Source: Hofstenia miamia (taxonomy: Eukaryota > Xenacoelomorpha > Acoela). From it: DNA of 64,000 bases. This document shows positions 23,868 to 36,400 of the stretch, one piece after another. How positions within the stretch are numbered: position 1 is the stretch's first letter; each line of letters opens with the position of its first letter. The notes beneath the pieces are model-generated. The model ran no database searches. It was not told the origin of the DNA and saw nothing but the letters and a program-made list of their open reading frames with translations. The translations under genes were made by a program, and so were the position numbers. The stretch spans positions 427,563-491,562 of the forward strand of contig SCFE01000016.1 in NCBI GenBank assembly GCA_004352715.1. Reading direction: 5' to 3'.

Positions 23868-24602
23868 TCAATCCTTCCAATATATGGATCGATATTCATT
23901 AATACGATTCTCTGGACCTTGTCGAGCATATTGAATAGTATCCACTTCCAACTCAACAAACTCCAATATATTGAGATGGTTCTGTAGAGGTGATAATTCG
24001 TCCTTCATTGGGAGAATATCTTCAAAATAACACTGGAAGACCTGACGAATAAATTCAACAAAATAATTTCTATTTATTAACTTCTGTGGATTCGATTGAT
24101 GATATTCATTTACATATACTATGATCTTCTCAATTATTGTTGCACATTTACCAATAACTTGACAGGATCTAGGGTACAAGGTTTCCCCATTTTCGTGATT
24201 TCCTCCATTTAAGTAATACATCCGCTCGAAATTGAGTGGACTCAACTGGTCCTGTGCTTCATCCAAGAACTGAGTCAACGGCGCACATCCGTCACCTAAG
24301 CCAATCAAAATCACGGATTTTGGATGAAGCCTGATCATACTCCTTCCGTAGTAAACATATATCAATCTGTACATGTGATCCAAACCATTGTAAGTTAAAT
24401 TATGCACCATTCTTCCAACAAACTCATCTGAATACTCCACAAAATTTTTATAAAGTGCGACTTTGCCAATTCTTTTGGAAGGCTTTATTATCCATATGTT
24501 CGCATCCGGAAACTTTTCTTCCAGGCGTAGCATTGTTTTTTCAAATGAGTAATTCAAAAGTAGTTTGTATTCTTCATTACTTTCCATAAACTCTTCGAAA
24601 TC
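23868..24602 (-). CDS. C2orf69-like: C2orf69-like protein A, exon 2 (main exon)
   Basis: The last and main exon of a two-exon gene (exon 1 at 26045-26173), 244 codons plus stop, giving a 287-residue protein. The acceptor is TTTTAG/GATTTC in phase 0. It follows the C2orf69 (UPF0565) pattern in order: a helix, 'LEEKFPDANIWIIKPSK'; 'YKNFVEYS'; 'GLDHMYRL'; a strand-turn 'VILIGLGDGCAPLTQFL'; 'MYYLNGGNHENGETLYP'; then 'LSPLQNHLNI' near the C-terminus. C2orf69 is a mitochondrial protein of the alpha/beta-hydrolase (serine esterase-like) fold. As I recall it, its elbow is GFSKG. Here it is GLGDG, with glycine at the nucleophile position, so esterase activity is doubtful. The tail RQGPENRINEYRSIYWKD is identical in paralogue B (41621-42355). 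By hand count the main exons are about 80% identical in protein, with no stops or frameshifts. Confidence 0.82.
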   Translation of the reverse strand, partial: DFEEFMESNEEYKLLLNYSFEKTMLRLEEKFPDANIWIIKPSKRIGKVALYKNFVEYSDEFVGRMVHNLTYNGLDHMYRLIYVYYGRSMIRLHPKSVILIGLGDGCAPLTQFLDEAQDQLSPLNFERMYYLNGGNHENGETLYPRSCQVIGKCATIIEKIIVYVNEYHQSNPQKLINRNYFVEFIRQVFQCYFEDILPMKDELSPLQNHLNILEFVELEVDTIQYARQGPENRINEYRSIYWKD

Positions 24603-26044
24603 CTAAAAGAGCAAATTTTAATATGTATGACTGAACAATTTAACCTAGGGTAAGGTCAAGGAAAAAGTGTACATTAAGTTCATTTGCAAATTTGCTTTAA
24701 AATGAATGCAGATACACTCAAGATTTTGAGTGAGATTTCTGCACAGCAAATATACTGAGATATTAGTGAATTTCCGTTTTTGTGGTCTTTAACTTAACAA
24801 TATCATTGTTCTTTGGTTTTCATTCTAAGGTTCAAAAGTATCCGTTATTTGAAAAGATGTATAATTAACCCATAAAATAGTTATGATAAAATTTTTTGAC
24901 CCTTCAAATAACTCTGATAAGCTTTTATAAATTTGACCTGCAAAAATGTAAGAATCGCGTAAGAATATTTTAGGCTCATTTACTGAATCACTAGAATTAC
25001 TAAGGCTTGACTTGATTTACGTAATTCTTATAAAAAACAAGTACTTAAACCTAAATTCTTTTCAATATTAATAAAACTGTTTGAGAGGGAAAGAAGCCTA
25101 ACGGGTGATCTACGTACGTATTGTACATGTAATAATTGGATTGAGCAAGGGTTGTTGCTTAAAGCGTTCTGTCTGAAATAACAACACATGTTTTTGGAAA
25201 ATGATGATTTTTATGTAGACAAGAGGATTTCAAGAATATTGGATATAAATAGAACGATATATGAAAATTTATGAAATTTATGATTATTATAATATATATA
25301 TATAAGCAAAAAATAGAGCGCCAGAATTACAGATTTATAATACATAGCGCAGATATTCTCTGGTAACTTGTTTAAATGTGCAATACCACTATCTTATGAA
25401 TTTATATAAAATTATACATTTTTTTTGCTAAACTTCTTTTTAAGAAATTAACACTAGAACAGCGATTACTCCTTGAGAATAAATCTAAGTCTGATGTTTG
25501 AAATGCAAAAATTATGCAATAGAAACAAAATTTCTGCAAATAGCAAATTCAACGAGATTATTAACATATTTGGAAGTATATGTACCTGCTAGTGTTATTT
25601 TTGAATTAATAGTGAAGAAATCGAAAAATGCTGAGTGGTCATTTTGACCTATTGTCGCGTTTCTAGTGTTAAAGGAAATGATAGTATTGACAATTCTGCG
25701 ATTGTGTTACAAAGTTCCAGCTTTTTTGGAATTCCCAGTATGTACAGAGCCAGTAGACACTCAAGTTCCTATTAGCACTTATTCTAAATCATAAACATAT
25801 TTTAAAAATGTTTTAGACGTGTTTTTCCTTTAAAACTCTTGCTCAAAACAGTGCAAACCTGCATTAACCCATAAAAAATTTATTATGTTTCAAAGTAAAT
25901 AGAAAGCGATGCTGTATTTTGATTGTGTGAATTCGATTTTGCATTAGATGTAAATTTTTTAAGGTCCATGGCGATTTGCACTAATGAACTACGGTCTCAA
26001 AAAATGTATTTGATAAATTACAGAACCTATGTGATAAGACTTGC
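24603..26044 (-). other. GC-AG intron of C2orf69-like A
   Basis: A 1442-bp phase-0 intron with donor CAG/GCAAGT and acceptor TTTTAG. It contains a TTAA-flanked MITE at 25452-25668. Confidence 0.75.
25452..25668. mobile_element. piggyBac-type MITE, 217 bp
   Basis: TTAA duplications at 25448-25451 and 25669-25672. The inverted ends are CACTAGAACAGCGA (left) and CACTAGAAACGCGA (right, inward), 12 of 14 identical. A subterminal palindromic word GGTCATTTTGACC lies near the right end. TTAA plus CACTAGAA-type ends are typical of piggyBac derivatives. It is non-coding and inserted in the intron of C2orf69-like A. Confidence 0.8.
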
Positions 26045-26173
26045 CTGCATGGCATCAGGAAAGTACACAACACTTTGAGTAATACGGCTTGTTTTTGGAA
26101 GAAGTGACACATAAACGTCGTTTTCTCTTTCTTCGTGTCCCTTGATTCGCTCCTTTATGCGTTTGCGAGGCAT
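26045..26173 (-). CDS. C2orf69-like: C2orf69-like protein A, exon 1
   Basis: 43 codons from ATG (26173-26171). The N-terminus is strongly basic (MPRKRIKERIKGHEERE), and the exon ends SVVYFPDAMQ. This corresponds to the 'HVVFFPGDVQNY' strand at the start of the C2orf69 hydrolase-like core. The donor is the non-canonical CAG/GCAAGT (GC at 26044-26043), shared with paralogue B. Upstream, ATTTTAG/CCTCAAATT is a possible acceptor for a 5' non-coding exon, and the same string is present in front of paralogue B, where an in-frame TGA precedes the ATG. The basic N-terminus could act as a mitochondrial signal, but this is not certain. Confidence 0.8.
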
Positions 26174-28056
26174 CGCTGACTGGACTAATTTGAGGCTAAA
26201 ATGAAATTTAAATAAGCTTTTTGAGGGTATTTAGCATCGCTGCTAGGATGACAGTGGCTTCATTGTAAATTAAATGATGATCATGACTTATAACTTGAAC
26301 CTGGATTGAATAATTATAGAATGCATCAAATTGCAACATACCTTAGCCTTTTAGTATTTCAAAGAAATTGAGATGATCAGATGTTTTAAATTAATAACAG
26401 GTCTTGTTTACTACAGAAACATGACAAAATAGCTGGGACTAGTTTTGTTTATGATTTCACTGGCAAAAGGTCAACTGAAGTACATGTACATGAAATGAAG
26501 ACATTAACTATGCAAAAGTCAAAATAATATTTTCCATTATAAAAATGACTGTTTTTATGTATTGAATCATGACCTACTAAATTAATTTAATAGGGCATGA
26601 TTGAATCTTAAGAATTTTTGTGTCATGTACATCATAGGAAATAATTTCTTTCAAATGAATTTAAATGATTTGGATTGGGCAATTTTCGTTTTACCCTATC
26701 TAAAGGTATCAAAAATATTGACATTAATTCTTGTGAAATGCTGGTCTGGATTTATTCATAGATTTTATGAATGTAAACAGGGTTTTTGCATAATCTACAA
26801 TTTTAGTTTTCGATCCGAAACGGATCCGAACATAAATAAGTATTCTTACAATAAATAAACATGGACTTAAAATATATTTACGTTTTTTTTCAAATGCCAA
26901 TAGAATATTTTATGTGCTTAAACACTGTCGTGAGATCAAAATGGACATATAGGAGAAATACCGGAGAGTACAGGATCGGGCTTAGCTGAGGTATTGGAGA
27001 ATGGGACTACTTGCCCAATAGTGTATACAAATGAACTCAAATGTAGTGAATCCTATATAACTTAAAAAGAATGTGTTGAAAAATCAATGTTAAATTTTGA
27101 AAATACAATTGTATCAATGCTCTTCTGGGTACTATAATTTAATAAAATCAGTTTTGCTCAGCAAATCAAAAAATTCAAGAACATTAAATAATTTAATACC
27201 TTATTATTGCTATGCAAAGGGCTCTATAAAAATTTTTGTATTAATAATTGCAATAATCACAAAACTTTTGAAAACTAAGTTGATCTTGGCATTGCAAGTT
27301 GCTTATAGTGCATCTTACATGACAGATTTATAATTATATTAGTATCATTAAAATTTACGGTGTTTGCAGCAACTAATGTATTCCATGTGTTTCTCTGTTT
27401 CTTTTCCATTTGCAAGTTTATATAAACAGATGTGTTTGGTTGCTTTACAATTATATTTTTATGCGTTGGCTAACATGAATAACATTTTCAGATTTAAAAT
27501 ATTTATCACCAATTTTAAAAGTGGTCAGAAAGAATAACACGGAATCTGTTGTATGAACAATAAAATTCAATTACTAAATTTCACTTAGAAAGAGATTGTT
27601 AACACATTTAAAGTGGCATTCAATGTAAAAATGTGCGAAATGTATAAAATGTACAATATACACAATTTTTAACAAATTTTGGATCCGAAGCAGATCCAAA
27701 ATTTTCTTAAAATTTCGATCCGATCCGATCCGATCCGAACCGATTCCAACTCTGATGACGCATATTTCGAGAAATTTTTAAGCAAGAGCATGACCATAAT
27801 TGATAATACATCAATCAGACTGAAAATAATTAAATTGAAACTAAACTTCATTGCTTGTATGATATTTTGTAAAATAAGTAAATTATATTAGTTCGTCTTC
27901 TGAAGTTGTAACTCACTCTTCTTACGTTACAATATATTGTACATATACTGAGCCCCATTGAAAACGAACCAGTGTTAAAATACATGTAATTTGTGGAAAT
28001 AATGAATGAATGCTACGCAACTGAGACTGTCATGATTGTTTTTTATGCATTCTGAC
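26174..28056. other. non-coding DNA with GATCCG-repeat element pieces
   Basis: No gene. GATCCGAA-type words occur at 26813-26833 and densely at 27681-27743, the latter ending in a hAT-like terminus (see separate entry). Confidence 0.5.
26813..27754. mobile_element. probable hAT-type element with GATCCG arrays (left end uncertain)
   Basis: The right end reads, inward, CAGAGTTGGAATCGGTTCGG followed by four tandem GATCGG units. At 26813 onward lie CGATCCGAAACGGATCCGAA words in the pattern of a left subterminal region. A terminal partner and an 8-bp duplication (right flank ATGACGCA at 27755-27762) were not found, so the left boundary given is only the first motif. Confidence 0.45.
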
Positions 28057-28553
28057 CAGACTTGTCAATTAGCCAATCTTCTAACTAGCCAAGCCGAGCC
28101 GACCTTGAACACAGTATTTGATATACNNNNNNNNNNNNNNNNNNNNNNNNNNNNNNNNNNNNNNNNNNNNNNNNNNNNNNNNNNNNNNNNNNNNNNNNNN
28201 NNNNNNNNNNNNNNNNNNNNNNNNNNNNNNNNNAGCCGACCTTGAACACAGTATTTGATATACAACGAGCCTATTTTAGGCAAAGCAAGTTTATAATTCT
28301 GCTTGTTAATTTGATTATGCAGATTTTTCTTATTTTTTGCAATCAGTATGCCTTTCCTATAATCTTATTTAAGAAATGTTTATTAAATAATAGGAAGAGC
28401 TATGTAAAAAATTATTTGAGCACAATATTTTTAAAAAATACCGAGCTAAAACGAGCCTCATTCAAAGATTTTATGTGGCGAGGCGAGCCGAACTTACACA
28501 AAATTTAAACAAGCCGAGCCGAGCTTGGAAATGTCGGCTCGTTGGCAAGTCTG
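28057..28553. mobile_element. hAT-type MITE with AGCCG/GAGCC motif arrays
   Basis: A perfect 8-bp target duplication ATTCTGAC lies at 28049-28056 and 28554-28561. The ends are CAGACTTGTCAATTAG and CAGACTTGCCAACGAG (right, inward). AGCCGAGCCG words are iterated at both ends. The N-gap inside (28127-28233) is probably not real, because the 30 bp before it (28097-28126) reappear after it (28234-28263). Without the gap the element would be about 360 bp. No transposase. Confidence 0.88.
28127..28233. other. assembly gap (107 N), probably spurious
   Basis: The same 30 bp flank both sides, so the contigs overlap. Confidence 0.9.
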
Positions 28554-28749
28554 ATTCTGACATTAAAATGAAAATGCAGGTTAAGGGAGCATACTATTGA
28601 ACTCGAAAATACAACAAACTGCATGCATTGCGCGGGAAATTGGAGTTTCATTCGCAAAGTATGCAGGAATGCTGTATAGGGAGATGTACTTTCTGATACA
28701 CTTCTATTTAAGCGAAAGGAACATGCAGGATGACGCAAAATCATGCCAA

Positions 28750-29124
28750 GTCTCTCTGCTGAGGAACATGAAAGTGCCTTGGGTATGCTTCAGCTCGGAG
28801 CATCCTGTCGGACTGTTGCAGCACAATTTGGTTGCAATCATTCAACTATCCTGAGGCTGCAGACGCAATAACAGCAAACAGAAACCACCAGAGATCGTCC
28901 CCGTTCTGGTCAACAACGTGTTAAAAAAACCACCTCAAGATCGCCTCATTGTTAGATCCCATCTTCGTGACAGAGTCAGCAGCAACCAGGACAGCTGTTC
29001 AAAGTCGTGGTGGGGTCATCAGTGCAAACACCGTGCGACGTCATCTTCATGACGCTGGTCTGACGGCTAGACAACCTTACGTTGGGCCTATTTTGACCGG
29101 TAGACATCGACGAGAACGTTTATA
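28750..29124 (+). pseudogene. Tc1-like transposase, N-terminal half, degenerate
   Basis: Conceptual translation across two lesions gives an N-terminal DNA-binding region. It starts SAEEHESALGMLQLG, then ASCRTVAAQFGCNHSTILRL, a helix-turn-helix with the Tc1-type 'S.RTVA..FG.S.STI.R' shape. Next comes DRPRSGQQRV, then DRLIVRSHLRDR, TAVQSRGGVISANTVRRHL and DAGLTARQP. An in-frame stop follows RLQTQ, and a frameshift sits at the A7 run near 28922-28928. The frame ends at a stop after RHRRERL, before the catalytic domain. It may be of the same family as the C-terminal piece at 39322-39851. Confidence 0.75.
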
Positions 29125-30273
29125 GTGTAATTAAAAATAATGATAACAATGGTGCTCATTTTTAATTCACGTCTTATTTAATCATTATTTTATCGAAATG
29201 AAACGTCCAAATATAGCTTGCGAACATTGTTTCTCAGTCATCACACTTTTTGAAGATGGTGCGTTTTTAATGGTGTTCAGTATATGTACTACATTATTAT
29301 TAATGCAATATCAGAAGATGATAGTGAAATAATTCCTTAAATTTGATGAAGACAATTAATTTTATGTGTACTATTTTATGTACTGCTGTAATTTCTACAA
29401 TAAATCTATATGAAGGTTAGTGTTACACAAAATAAATGTACATAGATACATCCCAAGTTAATCAAAAGTGAAAAATCTTGCAAAGATCTTTGATGTTTCT
29501 TAGATATTCTTGGAAAAAACTTGCAAGAACTTGGCATGAAATTTTTATGATATTCCAAGAATCATAGAAAATCCTCAAAAGTTCTCGGAAGTTTCTTAAA
29601 TTTTTCATTGAGTAAATTTGTCAAGAAATTTCAAAGAAACTCCAATAGTCATAAAATAAAAAAAATGCAAGAAACTTTAAGAAGTTGCCAAAAATCTAAA
29701 ATGTAATTTGGAAGCAATGCAGAGAACAAATGCATAACATAATCATGATTTTATTTAAAGTTATTTAGTTTCACATTAAAAGAACAAATATATATAAATG
29801 TTTCAAGGTTATATATTCATATTTCATATATTTCAATTGTTTGAGTATGTTTTTCCACAACGTGCTGATATATGGTGGCTTCCATCCATATTTGGTACTT
29901 TCTCCACATCTTGCAAAAAATTATATATGTATAAAAAGAAGGTATTTCATTTATTCAAAATTTGAATAATTATAACAGAATTTTCATAATTTCTCCTTGC
30001 AATGGAAGATCTAAGAATTTTACTTTAATTTTAGAAATGGTTAAGAATGAAAGTTTTCACGCGATCGCACTACGGATTTCCAATTTCTTTACACAAAAAT
30101 GGACGAAATGAATTGAATATCTAAAAACAAAATAAATAATGTGTTTCACCTTCCGTTTTTATAAAGTTTTAAATTTTTTATTGAATGCAATTTCGATATT
30201 CAATTTCAGTATCGAACAATTCATTTCAGTACACTTTGCTTCAGTTTCAGTTGAACAATATATATATATATAT
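29125..30273. other. non-coding DNA
   Basis: No gene. 29460-29700 is full of AAGAAACTT / CTTGCAAGAA words in both orientations and may be a decayed element without definable ends. It ends in (TA)n at the gap. Confidence 0.45.
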
Positions 30274-30408
30274 NNNNNNNNNNNNNNNNNNNNNNNNNNN
30301 NNNNNNNNNNNNNNNNNNNNNNNNNNNNNNNNNNNNNNNNNNNNNNNNNNNNNNNNNNNNNNNNNNNNNNNNNNNNNNNNNNNNNNNNNNNNNNNNNNNN
30401 NNNNNNNN
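30274..30408. other. assembly gap (135 N)
   Basis: Run of N beside (TA)n. Confidence 0.99.
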
Positions 30409-30414
30409 ATACAT

Positions 30415-31081
30415 CAGAGGTGGGAATGGGGCGGGTCGGGGCGGGTATGGGGCAAGATTCTACTAAAGTGGGTACCCATAGGGCAAAAACACTTTTATTT
30501 AAGAAAGATGGAAATTTTAGAGATTGTAAAAGTATTTTCTTACATCAAAGTTCCCTGCTTAAGAATTTTTGATTTACTTGGAAATTTAGTCGCATTTTGA
30601 AAAATTAATTACTATTAATAATAACTATTAATTGCTATTAATTATTTGCTTATGTTTTATTTTTTGTCATGTGTTAGTTTGTAGAATTTTATATGCATAT
30701 TCTGCGCAATAAATTTGCTCTGACTTTTAATAATGTTATTAATATGAATTGGTGTGACGTTTGTTATTAGATTCCATTTTGTAGTAATAGTGAATGGCAT
30801 TTTGAAAATTGATTCTGTATCTTCTAGGAAGTAACGATTCAAAATATTTGAGGGGTGGTGCGGTGTAGTGCAATGAAAATTGTCATAGAACATATATGAA
30901 GCGATAAAATATCGTAAATAGGTTTGGAGTTCAATTTTTGAGTAGGACAACTGGAGGGGGGGGGGATAGAATATAAAACGCGGGGCAAGGTGGGGCAGAT
31001 GTGCATACGTGGAAATGGGGCAGGGCACAAATTCTGTGGGGTGGGACTGGGCAGTTCATAAAAAATCTGCTCCACTTCAAT

Positions 31082-31086
<5 letters not shown>
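30415..31086. mobile_element. hAT-type element with TGGGGC motif arrays, inserted in (TA)n
   Basis: The ends are CAGAGGTGGGAATGGGGCGG and, read inward from the right, CAGAGATTGAAGTGGAGCAG. The left end has GGGCGGGTCGGGGCGGGTATGG-type runs and the right end repeated TGGGGC/GGGGCA words. Both flanks are (TA)n, so the target duplication cannot be scored. A diverged inverted partial copy lies at 56200-56400. The interior has no convincing coding frame. Confidence 0.65.
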
Positions 31087-31118
<32 letters not shown>

Positions 31119-31330
31119 NNNNNNNNNNNNNNNNNNNNNNNNNNNNNNNNNNNNNNNNNNNNNNNNNNNNNNNNNNNNNNNNNNNNNNNNNNNNNNNNNN
31201 NNNNNNNNNNNNNNNNNNNNNNNNNNNNNNNNNNNNNNNNNNNNNNNNNNNNNNNNNNNNNNNNNNNNNNNNNNNNNNNNNNNNNNNNNNNNNNNNNNNN
31301 NNNNNNNNNNNNNNNNNNNNNNNNNNNNNN
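31119..31330. other. assembly gap (212 N)
   Basis: Run of N with (TA)n on both sides. Confidence 0.99.
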
Positions 31331-31360
<30 letters not shown>

Positions 31361-31363
<3 letters not shown>

Positions 31364-31620
31364 GGTAAGGTATTTATGGGACCCTTAACTCATAGTTACT
31401 CATACCCGTAAATATCTTATCTATACCCGCCCGAATCCCTGTAGGTTCACTTTTAAGAACTATTGTAATAATAATTCTAAATTATTGATGTGTGGATAAG
31501 CTAATTTTGCTAAAGCTGCCTGCCCATCTTATTTAAGTTCATATTTGTACACACCTGATGCCTGTATTTAAAATGACAGTTAGTGATGTGCGGGTACGCT
31601 TATTTCCATTGCGCAAACTT
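31361..31620. mobile_element. fragments of a TACCCG/CGGGTA-motif element
   Basis: TACCCG words recur at 31405-31430. TAGTGATGTGCGGGTACG at about 31586 is a hAT-like terminus pointing right. No matching end or 8-bp duplication could be paired, so this is a truncated or rearranged copy. Confidence 0.4.
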
Positions 31621-32990
31621 TATGTTTTAAATACGATTTTTTTTAAAAATAAATTATAAATATAATGTTGACAAAATTATCAACTAATAAACTTGAATTA
31701 TGTTGGAAATGTTATTGCAAATTATTCAGTTATTTTATAGAAGCAATAAAAATTCACATTTTTCGGCTAAGAAACTATTTTTGCCGTTTGGGCTGCATTA
31801 ATAAAGGCGAATTTTAATTTATTTCAATGCTAAAGTTTTCAATAATAATATCCAGTTGAGTTTCAGTTCAGTAAATAATTAGTTAATTATTGTTAATAAT
31901 AAATGTGACGCCTAAGAAGGCTCTCATAACTTACACTTAAACGTTGATCGTCAGTGTTAGATCTTCCAAATAAATTCGCACTTCACAAATTTAGAACTCT
32001 CCGCTTAACATTCCAAAAAGCTTTATGTATTTGCAAGAAAATTAACTAGTGACAAATTCTGAACTGCTGAAAGTTTTCATTATCCACCATCAATCTTCGA
32101 AATTATATATTTCTAGCCTTTATTCACTTTTCTATAATGCAAAACTTCATAACTACGAAACTTTGATCTACACGAAAATTTCAATGCAATTGGAATTTAC
32201 GAAATTGCGGGAATTTTAGAGAACATCATGCAAAATGATTTTGAACTCAACAACATGTCTGTAATTCCACCGTTCTCTCTCGGATTCTATAAAAATTCTA
32301 ATGCATACCACTTTTGATTTCATTGTAAATAAACACATAAATTAGAACCGGATCCAGAGGAAGAGGTTCTCCACGTCGTGATCATGACCCTCTTTACTGC
32401 CCTTTTCTCAACACTATTTGATTTAAATAAACTATAATATTTATTAGCATATTATTTATTCTTTGTCCAATTTACATGAGTTTCAAAACCATTCAATAAG
32501 TACAACGTGAATGTTCTGTAATGCTTAAAAGAATCTTAAAGCTTACAAGAAACTATTAATGACCTTACAAGTATTGCAATACTTCTGCTATATACGAAAT
32601 ATTAAGCAATACTTGTAAGTTTCAATACGCATTATATTTTTATATATGCTGTAGAAATTTCATTTACCTGATAATGTGTTAGAAACTCTTATTTCTAATG
32701 ATTTTTTTTCAAGATTGTTGAAAAAAAATCCAAGAAAATATTTTTTCTAAATTAAGAACGTTCATAAAAGAACAAATATTACTCTATTACGAGAGATACT
32801 CCACAAGAATAATGTTTGTGGCAAAAACTATTTCTTGCTTTTGTTGCAGACCTGCAAGTTTTTAATTACGAAAATACAATCGTTAAATACGCAGAACTCC
32901 AATGAAAAATGCACTTATTAAAAGCGAGTTGGCACATATACAAGAATCATCATCAAAAAATCACTTAAGGCTGAATACGTAAAAAACCTA
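31621..32990. other. non-coding DNA with one hairpin
   Basis: No gene. A 14-bp inverted repeat, CTTACAAGTATTGC at 32564-32577 and its complement at 32606-32619, encloses about 28 nt. Confidence 0.5.
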
Positions 32991-33430
32991 AACAAATGAT
33001 TTTTGGAAGCAAGACGTACTCTCTTCCTGAAGACCTGGAAATTGTATCAACATTCAAACTGCTTGGATTGATCTTTAATCGAAATCTATAGTGGAGTGAT
33101 CATGGAAATTATATTTGTCTCAAAGCCTCAAAACAGCTACATTTTTTGAGAAATATAAAAGCCTTGGTCTCTGATAAATTTATATGCAAAGTCTTCCAAT
33201 CTACTGTCCTCGATATTTTTGATTATGCAATTTTCTGTTAAATTGAACAAAAGAATCCAGCTTGCTTGCAACCGTGCCTTTATAACTTTGACCAATCAAG
33301 CAACATTCGTATAAAATTTTATAGAATACAGGAAGCAATGCAACTATTTCAAAAACTTCTTTCAGCGGATCATACCTTACATAGAAAAATTCCAACTAAA
33401 TTACAATTTTCTAGAAAATACGTGATTTCC
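32991..33430 (+). pseudogene. non-LTR retrotransposon tail remnant
   Basis: The plus frame reads EIVSTFKLLGLIFNRNL-stop-WSDH, then KASKQLHFLRNIKALV and FQSTVLDIFDYAIF. This is the region after the reverse-transcriptase core of LINE ORF2 ('LGVxxDxxLxWsxH', then 'IxSxLxYa'). It contains in-frame stops and no upstream core, so it is a dead 5'-truncated copy. Confidence 0.6.
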
Positions 33431-36400
33431 AATTGTTTATTTCCGGTGCTTTGTATTGTAACAATGATTAATTGTAGTATTTACCACGTCAACTTGTCAT
33501 CAAAATTTCTATTGTATGTTTTTATTATTACTATGATATTATTTAAATTTTCAATTTAGCACTGTTGAACATACCCTCATACGCTCATTGCAACGAGTTA
33601 CAAGATCTGGAATTGAGAGCTTTTCGTTTTTTTAATGGTGAGGGAAAGAATGTAAACTTTCAGAGTATGACAATCAATTGCATGCAGTAACATATAATTT
33701 GTTTGAAGTTTTTTGTCTTACAATTATGTCCATAATGTAAATAACAATCTATAAAAATATTTATTTACTAATCAATCATGGTTTTATTGACAACATTTTA
33801 AATAAAAAAATATAGTTTTCAATTTCTCTATCAAAGTGTATATATTCAACATTTTAAAACTGCAGCAATGCTTTATATTTGAATAACACATTTCGATATA
33901 ATTGCAAGACAAAACTCTGAATATCCAAGTAAATTTTGGAAAGTATTTTTTATTTTGCAGTAGAATGCCGTATTATATCTCACAAATTCTCTATTAAAGA
34001 ATGAGTAAACGTCGTTACTATTTGTTGAATTATTTCTTGAAAAAAACATGTATTATTAATCAACAACTTTAATTTCAAAACTATGTAGGCATTCTAGCAA
34101 TTGTAAGGTATTAAATTTGTAAAATTTTCAACTATAATTTTGTTCCTGTTGACTTTTTTCAAGGTGTCCCCAATTTTGGACAGAAAAAATCAACACTTGA
34201 TACTCACTTTTTAAAAAAAACCAGAGTGGTCAGAGAAAACAGGACAACTTCCAATTGGGGTTGCCATAGGAATATTTCGTGTAACTCTTATATAACCTGA
34301 GAAACAGGTCCGTTTTTCACCAAGATGTTGACTTTTTTATACCTTTATTGCTTTTTCGAGGACAATAATCAGAACTAAGAATATTAATTACACCTAAAAT
34401 ATCACTCCAGGAGGTGCCCTGAAGCCTAATCTATATTCATTTTGCCTATATATGCCCCGTACAATTAATAAAAGTTTAATTCAATTAGCTAAGATTCAAT
34501 TCGTGACTTCACATTTTTACATCCGGTTCATGTAGATCAAGTCTAAAATTTTCGAATGGTATGTATTGATAGGATGCAGGACCAATATTGGTCCCAAACC
34601 TTGGCTTTAGAAAAGTCAACATTTTTGGAAAAAATCAACTGAGACAAAGGGGAAAAATTCAACAGGAACATAGCCTGTAATTGTTATTATTTTGATTATT
34701 ACCCAATGTGGGAAGTACAGTTGGAGTTTATAAATCAAATCGTTGGATTTCTAATCACATAGTTGTCTCAGCCCGTGTTCATATCTAATTCAATTTTTTA
34801 ATGAATTATAAATCGAAATTTTTGTATTTAATTTCACCATTTTTTTTATTTTCTCATCCTTTTAGTACATTGTAAAGCTAATTATTACACAATTGTTACA
34901 ATAATCACTGTACTTTTTAAAAATAACTTCCAAATTATTATGTTAGTAATTTACAAATGAGATTTCACAGCAATAAGTCACTGGAATTTTTTTATATCCA
35001 TGCTTACAGTAAATACACATGCTTCAATTATTCTTCTTCTAACTAAGTAAAAGTTATTGACTGCATACTGAAATGCTCAATTATTTCAGCAAAAGTAGAA
35101 AATACAAATGAACGCACACATTGTCAGTCAAAACTTAACCATCAAATGGGGTATCACAACCTAGTTGTTGTGGGCATTTTTCTGCTTTTAGTTTTTCAAT
35201 AATGAGTTTAAAAATTGCTTGAAAACTGCATTGAACTTCATTTATTTGATAAATACATGGTAGATTAAAAAATTAGAATCAAATCCAAGTAAAATTTCTC
35301 TCTAGAAATCCACTATGATAGCTTCAATAATATTTTGGTACTTAGTTTGAATATTCTTTAAAAATGATTTTCTAGATTGGGACCTTCATTTATATGGTAA
35401 ATATTGGTCATAGCACAAGGGCACCGATTGCTTATGAATATTGATGGTGTAGAAAATTTTAAGCGTAAATGCGGTTGACTAAATGTATTTACTTCATATG
35501 GCTATAATAATATTTTGATTAACTACAATGCAGATAAATAACAACTAATGTTAGCGAAATCTAAGACCCAAGTTGCTAATATTAATAAGTCCATCTTAAG
35601 CCTTTAGCTTAACGAATATAAATTTCAACTTTATATATCTAAAATAATACTAAATGATTTTTACTATGTTGATTTTATAAGGGCAAACAGACTATGGGAA
35701 ATGTATATCGGACTGTGTGATATATATTTCAATAAAAATACTACTAAAATGTGTAGAAAGGATTAATTTCAAATACATAAGCACACACATGAAGCATACA
35801 GATTTTGCCAAACAAAAATTTACTGTTTAATGAGGGAAAAATAATTTCTTCAAAGACTTTGGTAATAATGAGAGAATCAATTTCTTCTTTATATGCAGTC
35901 AAAACGGACGCATGGTTCAAACTATTCGGTTCCATTGTCATTCGCAAATACAACTTAATTTGCCATAGTTACGATCCAAATCATCTTGACAATGCATGAT
36001 TAATGTCTTACATCATCAGGAAGCTGATCTAGTCCCAGTCAAGCTGCTGCCAAAAAATTTTCATTGATTATAAAATATGAAGACCCTTATTAGTAATCCT
36101 GGATTGAATGAGACATATTCCAACACTTCAAAACACAATGCACAGGACAGTAATGACTTCTGCCATCTGAATAATCAAAGTGATTACCATCGGCAGTTTC
36201 AGTTTGTCTGCATCTATTGATTTTGTCAGGATTATCGAACATGAATCAGTGTTCATTTTTAACAATCGATCACACACAACATCACAACTGCCAAACCTCC
36301 AGAATTGCGGCTCTGAGCTAGTGGCGAAGTTTCTGCAGTTGGAAGCAATGTTTCTGCAGTTTAATTCTCTTCTTGCCTTATCTCTTTTATATTGTTTTCT

